A stretch of DNA of 64,000 bases from assembly GCF_012927085.1 (NCBI RefSeq), contig NZ_JABBFX010000002.1, positions 930,001 through 994,000 of the forward strand. Reading direction: 5' to 3'. The number at the start of each line of letters is the position of its first letter. Within the stretch, counting starts at the first letter, position 1. Under the pieces are notes generated by a model that was not told the origin of the DNA, did no database searches, and saw only the letters and a program-made list of their open reading frames with translations. The translations under genes were made by a program, and so were the position numbers. Of this stretch, positions 33,253-41,388 are shown in pieces. This DNA is from Ramlibacter agri (lineage in GTDB: Bacteria; Pseudomonadota; Gammaproteobacteria; Burkholderiales; Burkholderiaceae_C).

Positions 33253-33983
33253 CCCGCCGCTCCCTGCAGCACGCCGAGCCGCTCGGTGCGCGCGCCGCGC
33301 CAGCGCGCGACGCCGGCGATCAGCGCATTCAGCGCCAGCACCACGCCCAGCAGCACGATGCCCAGGGCCAGCGCCAGCGGCAGGTCGCCCTTGCTGGTTT
33401 CCAGCGCGATGGCCGTCGTCATGACGCGGGTGAAGCCGTCGATGTTGCCGCCGACGATCATCACCGCGCCCACTTCCGAGATGGCGCGGCCGAAGCACGC
33501 CAGCAGCACCGTCAGCAGCGCATAGCGCTCGTCGAAAGCCAGCAGCAAGCTGCGCAGCAGCCCGCCCGCGCCCAGCGATTGCAGCTGCTCGCCATTGGCC
33601 CGCTCGGCATCCTCGACCACCTGGCGCGTGAGCGCGGTGCACACCGGCAGGACCAGCAGCGCCTGCGCCACCACCATGGCGGGGAAGGAAAACAGCCAGC
33701 CCAGGAAGCCGAGCGGGCCCGAGCGTGACAGCAACAGGTAGACGACCAGCCCTACGACAACGGAGGGAATGGCCAGCGAAGTGTTCAACAGGGTGATGAG
33801 CGTTCCGCGCCCGCGGAAGCGCGCCACGCCGAGCCAGGCGCCCAGCACGAGCCCCAGCTCGCAGCCGATGGCGCAGGCGCTGGCACTGACGGCCAGCGAG
33901 CGGCCCACGATGGAAAGCAGCATCGGGTCGGCGCCCAGAATCAGCGACAGGGCGCGCTCGAAGCTTTCCGCAAAACTGTTCAT
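33249..33983 (-). CDS. tupB: tungstate ABC transporter permease
   Basis: This membrane subunit of 244 residues has five or six helices of the type I ABC importer class. The ATPase-contacting EAA-like loop is GRAISEVGAVMIVGG (about residue 165), and STSLA-type segments such as LLNTSLAIPSVVVGLVVYLL are typical of TupB. It is first in the operon tupB-tupC-tupA followed by the type II importer. Its promoter region is shared with the divergent regulator and holds a ModE-like palindrome. Confidence 0.9.
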   Translation of the reverse strand: MNSFAESFERALSLILGADPMLLSIVGRSLAVSASACAIGCELGLVLGAWLGVARFRGRGTLITLLNTSLAIPSVVVGLVVYLLLSRSGPLGFLGWLFSFPAMVVAQALLVLPVCTALTRQVVEDAERANGEQLQSLGAGGLLRSLLLAFDERYALLTVLLACFGRAISEVGAVMIVGGNIDGFTRVMTTAIALETSKGDLPLALALGIVLLGVVLALNALIAGVARWRGARTERLGVLQGAAG

Positions 33984-34033
33984 CGGCGGGCATGCTAATC
34001 CTTCGCGCGCTGGGGCCGCGTCGGGTCTTGCGA

Positions 34034-34055
34034 GTTATGAACCTGCTTGCATAGC
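34034..34055. promoter_or_regulatory. ModE-like palindrome in the tupB/regulator intergenic region
   Basis: The arms GTTATGAAC and GCATAGC form an imperfect palindrome of 22 bp in the 112-bp space between tupB and the divergent regulator. The sequence matches the box at 5300-5321 in 16 of 22 positions, including both arms. The position fits metal-dependent autoregulation of uptake by the neighbouring ModE-type protein. Confidence 0.6.
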
Positions 34056-34095
34056 GGTCTTCAGCGTGACAGCCCGGCTGCCGCATACTCGGGCG

Positions 34096-35202
34096 ATGCG
34101 CAAGGTGGAACTCTCGTATTCCTTCGGCGGCCGTCCCCCGGGCGGCTGGATCCGCAATGCGCTGGTGGACCTGTTGCACGCGGTGCGCGAGGAAGGCTCC
34201 ATTTCGGCGGCCGCCAAGGCGCTGGGCCTGTCCTACCGGCACGTCTGGGGCGAGCTGAAGCGCTGGGAGGCCGAGCTGGGCCAGCCGCTGATCCAGTGGG
34301 AGAAAGGCCAGCGGGCCCGGCTTTCACCCTTCGGCGAGAAGCTGCTGTGGGCCGAGCGCCAGGCGCAGGCGCGGCTGGCCCCGCAGATCGAAGCGCTGCA
34401 TGCGGACCTGGAGCGCGCCTTCGCGGTGGCCTTCGACCAGGACGCGCAGGTGCTCACGCTGTTCGCGAGCCATGATGACGGCCTGTCGCTGCTGCGCGGC
34501 TTCGCGGTGGAACAGGAGCGGCTGCACCTGGACGTGCGCTTCTGCGGCAGCGTCGACGCGATCTCCGCGTTGAACGAAGGCCGCTGCACGCTGGCCGGCT
34601 TCCACAGTTCGCTGCAGCCGGGGCTGGGCAGCGTCACGCAGCGCACCTACCAGCCGCTGCTGCAGCCGGGGCATCACAAGCTGATCGGCTTTGCGCAGCG
34701 CAGCCAGGGGCTGATCGTCGCCGCGGGCAACCCGCTGCGGCTGTCGGACCTGCTGGACGTGTCGCGGCGGCAGGCGCGCTTCGTCAACCGCTCGCGGGGC
34801 ACGGGCACGCGTTTGCTGTGCGACGAGCTGCTGGCCCGCGACGGCTTGCGCCCGTCGGACATCTCCGGCTACGAGCACGACGAGCCCTCGCATGCCGCGG
34901 TGGCGCTGGCGGTGGCGGCCGGCAGCGCCGATTGCGGGCTGGGCATCGAGGCCGCGGCGCGCGCGCGCGGGCTGGACTTCGTGCCCCTGCTGCAGGAGCA
35001 CTACTACCTGGTGTGCCTGAAGGACGCGCTGGACCAGCCGCCGATCGCGAGCCTGCGCAAGCTGCTGCAGACGCCCGAGTGGCAGGCCCGGCTGGCGGGC
35101 TTGCCAGGCTATGCGCCCTGGCGCAGCGGCGAGGTGTTGAGCCTGAAGGCGCAGCTGCCCTGGTGGAATCTGCCGCCGAAGAAGAAGCTCCGCGCCGCTT
35201 GA
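34096..35202 (+). CDS. ModE-type HTH regulator fused to a periplasmic-binding-fold domain
   Basis: This 368-residue regulator of Mo/W uptake has a winged helix of the ModE/LysR type at about residues 15-90, containing EEGSISAAAKALGLSYRHVWGELK. A type II periplasmic-binding domain follows (about 115-350; RSRGTGTRLLCDELLA and PSHAAVALAVAAGSADCGLG), as in COG1910 proteins. The PBP domain presumably senses the oxyanion or molybdopterin in the cytoplasm. It is divergent from tupBCA and separated by the palindrome at 34034-34055. The ATG at 34096 is the clear start; longer in-frame extensions overlap tupB. Confidence 0.88.
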   Translation: MRKVELSYSFGGRPPGGWIRNALVDLLHAVREEGSISAAAKALGLSYRHVWGELKRWEAELGQPLIQWEKGQRARLSPFGEKLLWAERQAQARLAPQIEALHADLERAFAVAFDQDAQVLTLFASHDDGLSLLRGFAVEQERLHLDVRFCGSVDAISALNEGRCTLAGFHSSLQPGLGSVTQRTYQPLLQPGHHKLIGFAQRSQGLIVAAGNPLRLSDLLDVSRRQARFVNRSRGTGTRLLCDELLARDGLRPSDISGYEHDEPSHAAVALAVAAGSADCGLGIEAAARARGLDFVPLLQEHYYLVCLKDALDQPPIASLRKLLQTPEWQARLAGLPGYAPWRSGEVLSLKAQLPWWNLPPKKKLRAA

Positions 35203-35213
35203 GGCCGCAGCTG

Positions 35214-35286
35214 TAGGGTGCGCAGCTCCGCTGCGCACCGCACGCTCGTCGTCCTCGTGAGGTGCGCAGCAAAGCTGCGCACCCTA
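35214..35286. repeat. double-hairpin intergenic repeat, copy 2
   Basis: This element has the same design as at 11493. TAGGGTGCGCAGC stands at one end and its exact inverse GCTGCGCACCCTA at the other, each half being a hairpin (GGTGCGCAGC-3 nt-GCTGCGCACC). It lies between the convergent regulator and EgtB-like genes and probably terminates both transcripts. Confidence 0.82.
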
Positions 35287-35309
35287 CATTGGCAACATTG
35301 ACATCCCCG

Positions 35310-36557
35310 TCAAAGCGCGCAGGTCCGGAAGCCGACGAAACTTTCGTCCCGTTCCGGCAGCGCCCACCAGCGCGCCCGCAGGTTCTTCATCCGCGCGCGG
35401 GTCGCGAACGACGCCCCGCGCTGCACCCGCGCGATGCCGAACACCGACGACGGCTCCAGCTCCGCATGCGCCGACCAGGCATCGGCGTGATAACCCGCCC
35501 ACGGCCGCAAGGTACCGGCCGTCCATTCGCGCACCTCGCCCCAGCGGAAGCCCCGGCGCGCTCCGGCATGCGCCGCGACTTCCCACTCGGCTTCGGTCGG
35601 CAGCCGCCGGCCGGCCCAGCGGGCCCAGGCGTCGGCCTCCCACCAGCTCGCATGCAGCACGCTCTGCGTCGGCCCCATGCGCGCCGCGCGGCCGAACAGG
35701 TTCTGCAGCACCGCGCCGCTCGCCACGCCGATCTGCTCCACGTGGCGCGGCCCGCGGCGGCCTTCGATCTGCGCCTCGCGCTCCAGCCACTCCCAGCCCT
35801 GCGGATGCCAGAACTCCGGGCGGTCGTAGCCCTCGTCGTCGATGAACTCGACGAACTGCGCCCAGCTCACCGCCTGCGCATCGATCTCGAATTCCGGCAC
35901 GGCCACCGCTTCGGCGCCCTGCTCCACGCCCAGCGCGAATCCGCCATCGGGCCAGCCCAGGCTCCAGCGCGTGGCCGGCAGCACCAGCGGCGGCCGCGCC
36001 TGCACGCCCCCAGGCAGCTGCAGCCCCAGCGGCACGCCCACGGTCTGGGCCAGCACGGCCAGCTGCTCGCAGCGCAGGTCTTCGTGGAACAGCGCCAGGC
36101 GGAAGAAGTACAGCGCGTCGTCGCTGTCGTCGGCCTTGTCCAACAGGTCCAGCGTCGTTTCCAGCGTGTCCAGCAGGTAGGCCTTGACGTGTTCCAGCGG
36201 CGGCAGGGCCGGCGACCAGCGCTCCGCGTGCGAGCGCACGCGCGGGTCGAACCAGGCATCGGCCTGCGGTTCCACCGAGCCGATGCGCACGGCGTCGGCG
36301 GGGCAGCGCGGGCCCAGCGCCCGCTGCGGATTGCGGGCGATCCAGTATTCGGCCAGCCAGGCAATGTGGCCCGCGACCCACAGGGGCGGCAGCGTGTCCG
36401 GTGCCTGCGGCACTTCGAGCCTTTCGCCGAGCGCGGCCTCGAACCGCGCCAGCAGCTGCAGGGTGTGGTTGCGCGCGTCCATCAGCGCCAGCGACAGGCG
36501 CTCCCGGTCGGCGCTGCGCATCGCGGGGGAGTCGATCACGGCGTTGAGGGCGTGCAT
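35310..36557 (-). CDS. EgtB/SenA-like DinB + formylglycine-enzyme-fold protein with altered iron site
   Basis: This 415-residue protein has the two-domain architecture of the iron enzymes EgtB (ergothioneine) and SenA (selenoneine). A DinB-like helical domain (about 20-175) is followed by an FGE-sulfatase fold (about 190-415; LPTEAEWEVAAHAGARRGFRW, then WTAGTLRPW and RGASFATRARMKNL). In the DinB domain His64 (AGHIAW) and His158 (FHEDLRCE) align with iron ligands. The expected third His of the HxxxHxE motif is Arg162. PPLWVAGHIAWLAEYWIARN resembles SenA proteins more than mycobacterial EgtB. No egtD, senB or selD gene is adjacent. Either the substrate differs or the activity is lost. Confidence 0.72.
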   Translation of the reverse strand: MHALNAVIDSPAMRSADRERLSLALMDARNHTLQLLARFEAALGERLEVPQAPDTLPPLWVAGHIAWLAEYWIARNPQRALGPRCPADAVRIGSVEPQADAWFDPRVRSHAERWSPALPPLEHVKAYLLDTLETTLDLLDKADDSDDALYFFRLALFHEDLRCEQLAVLAQTVGVPLGLQLPGGVQARPPLVLPATRWSLGWPDGGFALGVEQGAEAVAVPEFEIDAQAVSWAQFVEFIDDEGYDRPEFWHPQGWEWLEREAQIEGRRGPRHVEQIGVASGAVLQNLFGRAARMGPTQSVLHASWWEADAWARWAGRRLPTEAEWEVAAHAGARRGFRWGEVREWTAGTLRPWAGYHADAWSAHAELEPSSVFGIARVQRGASFATRARMKNLRARWWALPERDESFVGFRTCAL

Positions 36558-36724
36558 GGTGGTGATTCGGCGGAACGGACGCTCGGCGCAAGCACGGACA
36601 AACCCCTATGCCCGTGAAGCTCGAGCGTCACGATGCTGTCAGGTTGCTCGAAACCCCGTTCCTAGAATTTCCTTCTTACTCTAACTGACAGAATGGGGAG
36701 GCGTCTGCCCTCCCTGGAGACAAC

Positions 36725-37321
36725 ATGCGCGCCCTACTCCGCTTCTCGCGGGCCGTGGATTCCCTCAACGCCTTCGTCGGCCGCTGGGTCCTCTGGCTCA
36801 TTCTCGCATCGACGGTCATCAGCGGCATCAACGCCATCGTCCGCAAGGCCTTCAACACCAGTTCCAACGCCTACCTCGAGGTGCAGTGGTACCTGTTCGC
36901 CGCGGCTTTCCTGCTGGCGTCGGGCTACACGCTGCTGCAGGGCGAGCACGTGCGGATCGACGTCCTGGCCAGCCGCCTGTCCAAGCGCAAGCAGATCTGG
37001 ATCGACATCATCGGATTCACGCTGTTCCTCACGCCGATGTGCCTGGTGGTGCTGTACTTCGGCATCCCCTTCTTCCTGCAAGGCTTCCACTCGGGCGAGA
37101 TGTCCTCCAACGCCGGCGGGCTGATCCGCTGGCCCGTCTACCTGATGATGCCCGTGGGCTTCACGCTGCTGCTGCTGCAGGGCCTGTCGGAGCTGGTCAA
37201 GCGCATCGCCTTCCTGCAAGGCCTGATCCCCGACCCGACGGCCAAGGCCGCGGCGAAATCGGCCGAGGAGGAACTGGCCGAAGAAATCCGGCGCCTGGCA
37301 GAACGGGACAGCAAGGCCTGA
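36725..37321 (+). CDS. dctQ: TRAP transporter small permease (DctQ)
   Basis: This is the four-helix small membrane subunit of a TRAP secondary transporter (198 residues). The helices are about 20-40, 55-75, 97-120 and 135-158. The segment AYLEVQWYLFAAAFLLASGYTLLQGEHVRID is the family signature (read in parts). A charged C-terminal coiled segment (AAKSAEEELAEEIRRLAERD) is longer than in classical DctQ. The large permease follows after 19 bases. No dctP receptor gene is adjacent. Confidence 0.92.
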   Translation: MRALLRFSRAVDSLNAFVGRWVLWLILASTVISGINAIVRKAFNTSSNAYLEVQWYLFAAAFLLASGYTLLQGEHVRIDVLASRLSKRKQIWIDIIGFTLFLTPMCLVVLYFGIPFFLQGFHSGEMSSNAGGLIRWPVYLMMPVGFTLLLLQGLSELVKRIAFLQGLIPDPTAKAAAKSAEEELAEEIRRLAERDSKA

Positions 37322-37340
37322 GCCCCGGAGGAAAACAACA

Positions 37341-39101
37341 ATGATCCAGTTCATCACGCAGAACCTCGCCCCGATCATGTTCCTGGGGCTGATCGTGTTC
37401 ATGCTGTTCGGCTTCCCGGTGGCTTTCAGCCTCGGGGCCTGCGGCCTCTTCTTCGGCATCGTCGGCATCGAGCTCGGCGTGCTGCCCGAGTCGCTGATGC
37501 AGGCGCTGCCGCTGCGCATCTTCGGCATCATGCAGAACGACACGCTGCTGGCCATCCCCTTCTTCACCCTGATGGGGCTGATCCTCGAACGCAGCGGCAT
37601 GGCGGAGGACCTGCTGGACACCATCGGCCAGCTGTTCGGCCCGGTGCGCGGCGGCCTGGCGCTGGCCGTGATCTTCGTCGGCGCGCTGCTCGCCGCGACC
37701 ACCGGCGTGGTGGCCGCGTCCGTGATCTCCATGGGCCTGATCTCGCTGCCGATCATGCTGCGCTACGGCTACGACCGGCGGCTGGCCAGCGGGGTCATCG
37801 CGGCGTCGGGCACGCTGGCGCAGATCATTCCGCCTTCGCTGGTGCTGATCGTGCTGGCCGACCAGCTGGGACGCAGCGTCGGCGACATGTACAAGGGCGC
37901 CTTCATCCCCGGCTTCATGCTGACCGGGATGTACGCGGGCTATGTCATCCTGCTGGCGATCTTCAAGCCCACCTGGGTGCCGGCGCTGCCGCCGGAGGCG
38001 CGCTCCATCCGCGAGGACAACGGCAAGAGCGGCATTCCCTCGCTGCTGGTGCTGACGGCCATCTCCGCCGGCCTGGCGATCTGGATGGGTGAGAACTACG
38101 CCCGCATCGTCGCCTGGAGCAAGGGCGCGACCGAAATCACGCCGGTGGCGACCGACGAGACCATCGTGGTGTCGCTGTGCGCCGGCGTGATGCTGGCTTT
38201 CGTGATCGCCGTCGTCAACAAGGTGAGCGGCCTCAAGTTGCTGTCGAAGATGGCCGAGCGCGTCACCTTCGTGCTGATCCCGCCGCTGCTGCTGATCTTC
38301 CTGGTGCTGGGCACCATCTTCCTGGGCATCGCGACGCCCACCGAAGGCGGCGCCATGGGCGCGCTGGGCGCCACCATCATGGCGGCGGCCCGCGGCCGGC
38401 TGTCCTTCAGCCTGCTGAAGCAGGCGCTGAACACCACCACCAAGCTGGCCTGCTTCGTGGTGTTCATCCTGATCGGCTCGACCTTCTTCAGCCTGGTGTT
38501 CCAGGGCGTGGACGGCCCGCGCTGGGTGGAGCACCTGCTGACCAGCCTGCCCGGCGGCCAGCTGGGCTTCCTGATCGTGGTGAACATCCTGGTGTTCTTC
38601 CTGGCGTTCTTCCTCGACTTCTTCGAGCTGTCCTTCATCGTGGTGCCGCTGATCGGCCCCGTGGCGGAAAAGCTGGGCGTGGACCTGATCTGGTTCGGCG
38701 TGCTGCTGGGCGTGAACATGCAGACCTCGTTCATGCACCCGCCTTTCGGCTTCGCGCTGTTCTACCTGCGCAGCGTGGCGCCGGAGAAGGAGTACATCGA
38801 CAAGATCACGCGCAAGGCGATCGCGCCGGTGACCACCATGCAGATCTACTGGGGCGCGGTGCCCTTCGTGCTGATCCAGATCGTCATGGTGGGCATGATC
38901 ATCGCCTTCCCCAAGATCGTGTCGCGCGACGTGGAACAGAAGATCGACCTGGACAAGGTGAAGATCGAGATGCCCGACGCGCCCTCCTATGGCCCGGCGC
39001 AGGATCCGCTGGCGCCGCCGGCGGCACCGGGGAGCGCGCCCGGCGCGGGCGACGACGACGAACAGAAGAAGATGGACGAACTGTTCGGCACCAAGAAGTA
39101 A
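37341..39101 (+). CDS. dctM: TRAP transporter large permease (DctM)
   Basis: This 586-residue transport subunit has about 13 membrane helices. It is longer than the 425-residue classical DctM because of an extra loop and helix around residues 215-270 and an acidic C-terminal tail (GAGDDDEQKKMDELF). Signatures include GGLALAVIFVGALLAATTGVVAASVISMG and IATPTEGGAMGALGA. It co-operates with DctQ and a periplasmic receptor. The candidate receptors are the three paralogues at 48731-52156. A terminator follows at 39111. Confidence 0.92.
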   Translation: MIQFITQNLAPIMFLGLIVFMLFGFPVAFSLGACGLFFGIVGIELGVLPESLMQALPLRIFGIMQNDTLLAIPFFTLMGLILERSGMAEDLLDTIGQLFGPVRGGLALAVIFVGALLAATTGVVAASVISMGLISLPIMLRYGYDRRLASGVIAASGTLAQIIPPSLVLIVLADQLGRSVGDMYKGAFIPGFMLTGMYAGYVILLAIFKPTWVPALPPEARSIREDNGKSGIPSLLVLTAISAGLAIWMGENYARIVAWSKGATEITPVATDETIVVSLCAGVMLAFVIAVVNKVSGLKLLSKMAERVTFVLIPPLLLIFLVLGTIFLGIATPTEGGAMGALGATIMAAARGRLSFSLLKQALNTTTKLACFVVFILIGSTFFSLVFQGVDGPRWVEHLLTSLPGGQLGFLIVVNILVFFLAFFLDFFELSFIVVPLIGPVAEKLGVDLIWFGVLLGVNMQTSFMHPPFGFALFYLRSVAPEKEYIDKITRKAIAPVTTMQIYWGAVPFVLIQIVMVGMIIAFPKIVSRDVEQKIDLDKVKIEMPDAPSYGPAQDPLAPPAAPGSAPGAGDDDEQKKMDELFGTKK

Positions 39102-39110
39102 GCAAGGCAA

Positions 39111-39135
39111 GGGCCCCGCAAGGGCCCTTTTTCAT
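39111..39135 (+). terminator. Rho-independent terminator after dctM
   Basis: GGGCCC, a five-base loop (CGCAA), GGGCCC and then a run of T (39130-39134). It lies ten bases after the dctM stop and also faces the end of the convergent enolase-superfamily gene. Confidence 0.85.
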
Positions 39136-39143
39136 GCGCGCGC

Positions 39144-40538
39144 TTACAACGCCGGCACGCCGGCGAAGTCCGGCAGCACGGCGCTGGCAAAACCGGGCTG
39201 CGCGAGCGAGCCGAGCGCGATGCGCCCCTCGCGGATGCGCAGGCGCACCGCGCCGTGGCTGTCCTCGTACAGGTCCGGGTGGGCGAGCAGGAAGGCCTGC
39301 TGCTCCGCGGTCGGCAAAGCCGCCATGCCGTTGACGTAGTGGTGGCCGTTGCGCTCCACGTGCGTGATCCCCAGCAGGTTCACCAGGGCCAGGTCCTGCT
39401 GCACGGCCAGCCCCGCCTGCGTGGTGAGGTCCTCGGCCGAGAGGAAGTAGTGGTTCGAGTCTTCCTCATGGTTCCACGCGTCGCAGCGCGCCGCATTGAG
39501 GACCGACTTGTAGAAGCCCTTGCAGGTCTTGGACGAGACGCCGCTGTAGCCGCGTGCGCGGGCCCGCACGAATGAATCGAGCTCGCCGTCCGATTCGTCG
39601 ATGATCACCGGCCGGCCCAGGTCCGCCTGCCGCAGGTCCACGTCCAGCGCCAGCTTGCGCGCGATCGGCTGCTCGATGAACAGGATGGACTGCCACAGGC
39701 GCTGCAAGCGCGGCGTCGCGCGGATGCGGCGCACCAGCTCCAGCACGCCGTCGGCGCTCTCGTACTGCTCGTTGCCGTCCAGCGAGGCGAAGTAGGGTTG
39801 CGGCGAGCGATCCAGGACCGAAGCGATGGCCTGCAGGCGCGCGAGATCGGCCTCCACCTTGCCGCCCACCTTCAGCTTGAAGTAGCGGTGGCCGTAAGCG
39901 GCGACCACTTCTTCCAGCGTTTCGGGCAGGCCGTCGCCCACTCTCTCTGTTTGATCGCTCGCGGTGATCGCATCGACCAGGCCCACCGTGTGGCGCGCGT
40001 GGATGCTGCCGGCGGGACGCAGTCCGGCCAGGAAGGAATCGAAATCGAAACCGGGGAAGGCAAGCCCCGGCAGGTTGGCGCGCATCGCTTCGTAGAAGGA
40101 AACGCCCAGCGCGCGGCACAGCGCATCGAGGACGGCCCGGTCCACCAGCGCCGGCCCGTAGGCGGCCAGCAGCGGGTTGAAGCCTTGTTGGCTCGCAGCT
40201 TCGCGATGCGCTTCGTGGTGGCGCGCGAACTGGCCGAAGGCGGTAGCGGCGCTCGCGTCGGCCAGGTAGGCCCCGCGCGCCATCCGCGTGACGGCGCGCA
40301 GCTGCTCGAAGTTGTCCTCGTTCGTCAGCGCCAGGTTCTTGTCGAACCACTTGGGCGCCATCAGCTCCGCCGCCGCGCCCCAGGCGCTGCGGCCATCGGG
40401 CAGCTCGATGCGCGCGCGGGCAAAAGCCTGCGGCGACTCGGTGAGCGTGACCACGCCGAAGCGGAAAGGCATGCGCAGTTTCACCGGCCGCTCGTGCAGC
40501 GCGATCTCGCGGATGCGGAAAGTCAGGGGTTCAGCCAT
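39144..40538 (-). CDS. enolase-superfamily enzyme of unknown specificity
   Basis: This 464-residue member is longer than typical mandelate racemase relatives. Acid/base and metal residues appear at Lys221/Lys223 (FKLKVGG), Asp254 (SLDGNEQY), Glu289 (FIEQP) and Asp314/Glu315 (IIDESDGE). The C-terminal part (residues 340-464) carries SSKTCKGFYKSVLNAARCDAW and is unlike the usual barrels. The start overlaps the upstream isomerase gene by eight bases. It is the last gene of the Tct catabolic cluster, so it probably acts on the acid imported by TctABC. Confidence 0.8.
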   Translation of the reverse strand: MAEPLTFRIREIALHERPVKLRMPFRFGVVTLTESPQAFARARIELPDGRSAWGAAAELMAPKWFDKNLALTNEDNFEQLRAVTRMARGAYLADASAATAFGQFARHHEAHREAASQQGFNPLLAAYGPALVDRAVLDALCRALGVSFYEAMRANLPGLAFPGFDFDSFLAGLRPAGSIHARHTVGLVDAITASDQTERVGDGLPETLEEVVAAYGHRYFKLKVGGKVEADLARLQAIASVLDRSPQPYFASLDGNEQYESADGVLELVRRIRATPRLQRLWQSILFIEQPIARKLALDVDLRQADLGRPVIIDESDGELDSFVRARARGYSGVSSKTCKGFYKSVLNAARCDAWNHEEDSNHYFLSAEDLTTQAGLAVQQDLALVNLLGITHVERNGHHYVNGMAALPTAEQQAFLLAHPDLYEDSHGAVRLRIREGRIALGSLAQPGFASAVLPDFAGVPAL

Positions 40539-41382
40539 GGCCCTCCTGGCCGCTCAGCACGCCTTGCAGGTAGCCGATGGCGCGGGCGGCGCAGCCCGGG
40601 CCGTCGGGGACGTAGTCGAAAGGTTCGGCGGCAACGATGCCGGGGAACTGCCCCAAAGCTGCGGCATCGCGCAGCACGCGCAGGATGGGGCCGAAGTCGA
40701 GGTCGCCCTGCCCCGGCCCGCGCCGATTGGGGTCGTTCACCTGCACGTGGCCGATCAGGCCGGTAGGCAGCCAGCGCTGCATCAAGGCATGCACCGGCTC
40801 GCTTTCGGCCTGGCCGGCGGCGCTGCAGTCGATCATCGTGCGCAGCGCCGGCTGGCCGACCTCGCGCACCAGTTCCGCCGCTTCGGCCACCGTGTTCAGC
40901 AGGTCGGTCTCGCGCGGCGACAGCGGTTCCACGCAGTAGATGACGCCCGCTTGCGCGGCGGCCTTCGCTGCTTGCGCAAAGCAGTCACGGGCCCGCTCGT
41001 AAGCCTGCGCGCGGCTGCTCCCGGCCGGCACGCTGCGCTGCTTCGGCGAGCCGTGCACGAGGTAGCTGCCGCCCAAGAGCGCGCACAACTCGCACAGCCG
41101 CTGCATCACGGCAACCGTGCGGCTGCGCACCGCCGCGTCCTCATCGACGATGGACAGGCCCGCCGGCGCCACCAGCAGCCAGTGCAGGCCGAAGATCTTC
41201 AAACCGTGGTCTTCGGCAACGCGCCGCAACACCGCGGCCTCGCTGTCCTTCAAGGCCATGGGATCGGCGGCCAGCGTGAACGGCGCCACCTCCAGGCCGT
41301 CGTAGCCCAGGTCCGCGGCCAGCTTGCACTGCTGCGCGAAAGGCAGCGGTTGCAGGACTTCGTTGCAGAGGGCGAAGCGCAT
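40531..41382 (-). CDS. sugar phosphate isomerase/epimerase (AP endonuclease 2 fold)
   Basis: This TIM-barrel enzyme of 283 residues belongs to the xylose-isomerase-like/AP endonuclease family 2 group. It has the N-terminal LGYDGLEVAPFT strand-loop, the metal-site region GVIYCVEPLSPRETDLLN and the later MIDCSAAGQAESEP and GHVQVNDPNRRGPGQGDLDFGP motifs. Members isomerise or dehydrate sugar acids and inositols. It sits six bases after tctA and overlaps the enolase-superfamily gene, so the three are co-translated. Confidence 0.85.
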   Translation of the reverse strand: MRFALCNEVLQPLPFAQQCKLAADLGYDGLEVAPFTLAADPMALKDSEAAVLRRVAEDHGLKIFGLHWLLVAPAGLSIVDEDAAVRSRTVAVMQRLCELCALLGGSYLVHGSPKQRSVPAGSSRAQAYERARDCFAQAAKAAAQAGVIYCVEPLSPRETDLLNTVAEAAELVREVGQPALRTMIDCSAAGQAESEPVHALMQRWLPTGLIGHVQVNDPNRRGPGQGDLDFGPILRVLRDAAALGQFPGIVAAEPFDYVPDGPGCAARAIGYLQGVLSGQEGHG

Positions 41383-41388
41383 GCGTCT

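Noticed and set aside
36636..36691. Inverted repeat CTGTCAG...CTGACAG upstream of dctQM
   Set aside because: Arms are only seven bases and 42 bases apart; could flank a promoter but this is not better than chance in a short scan.
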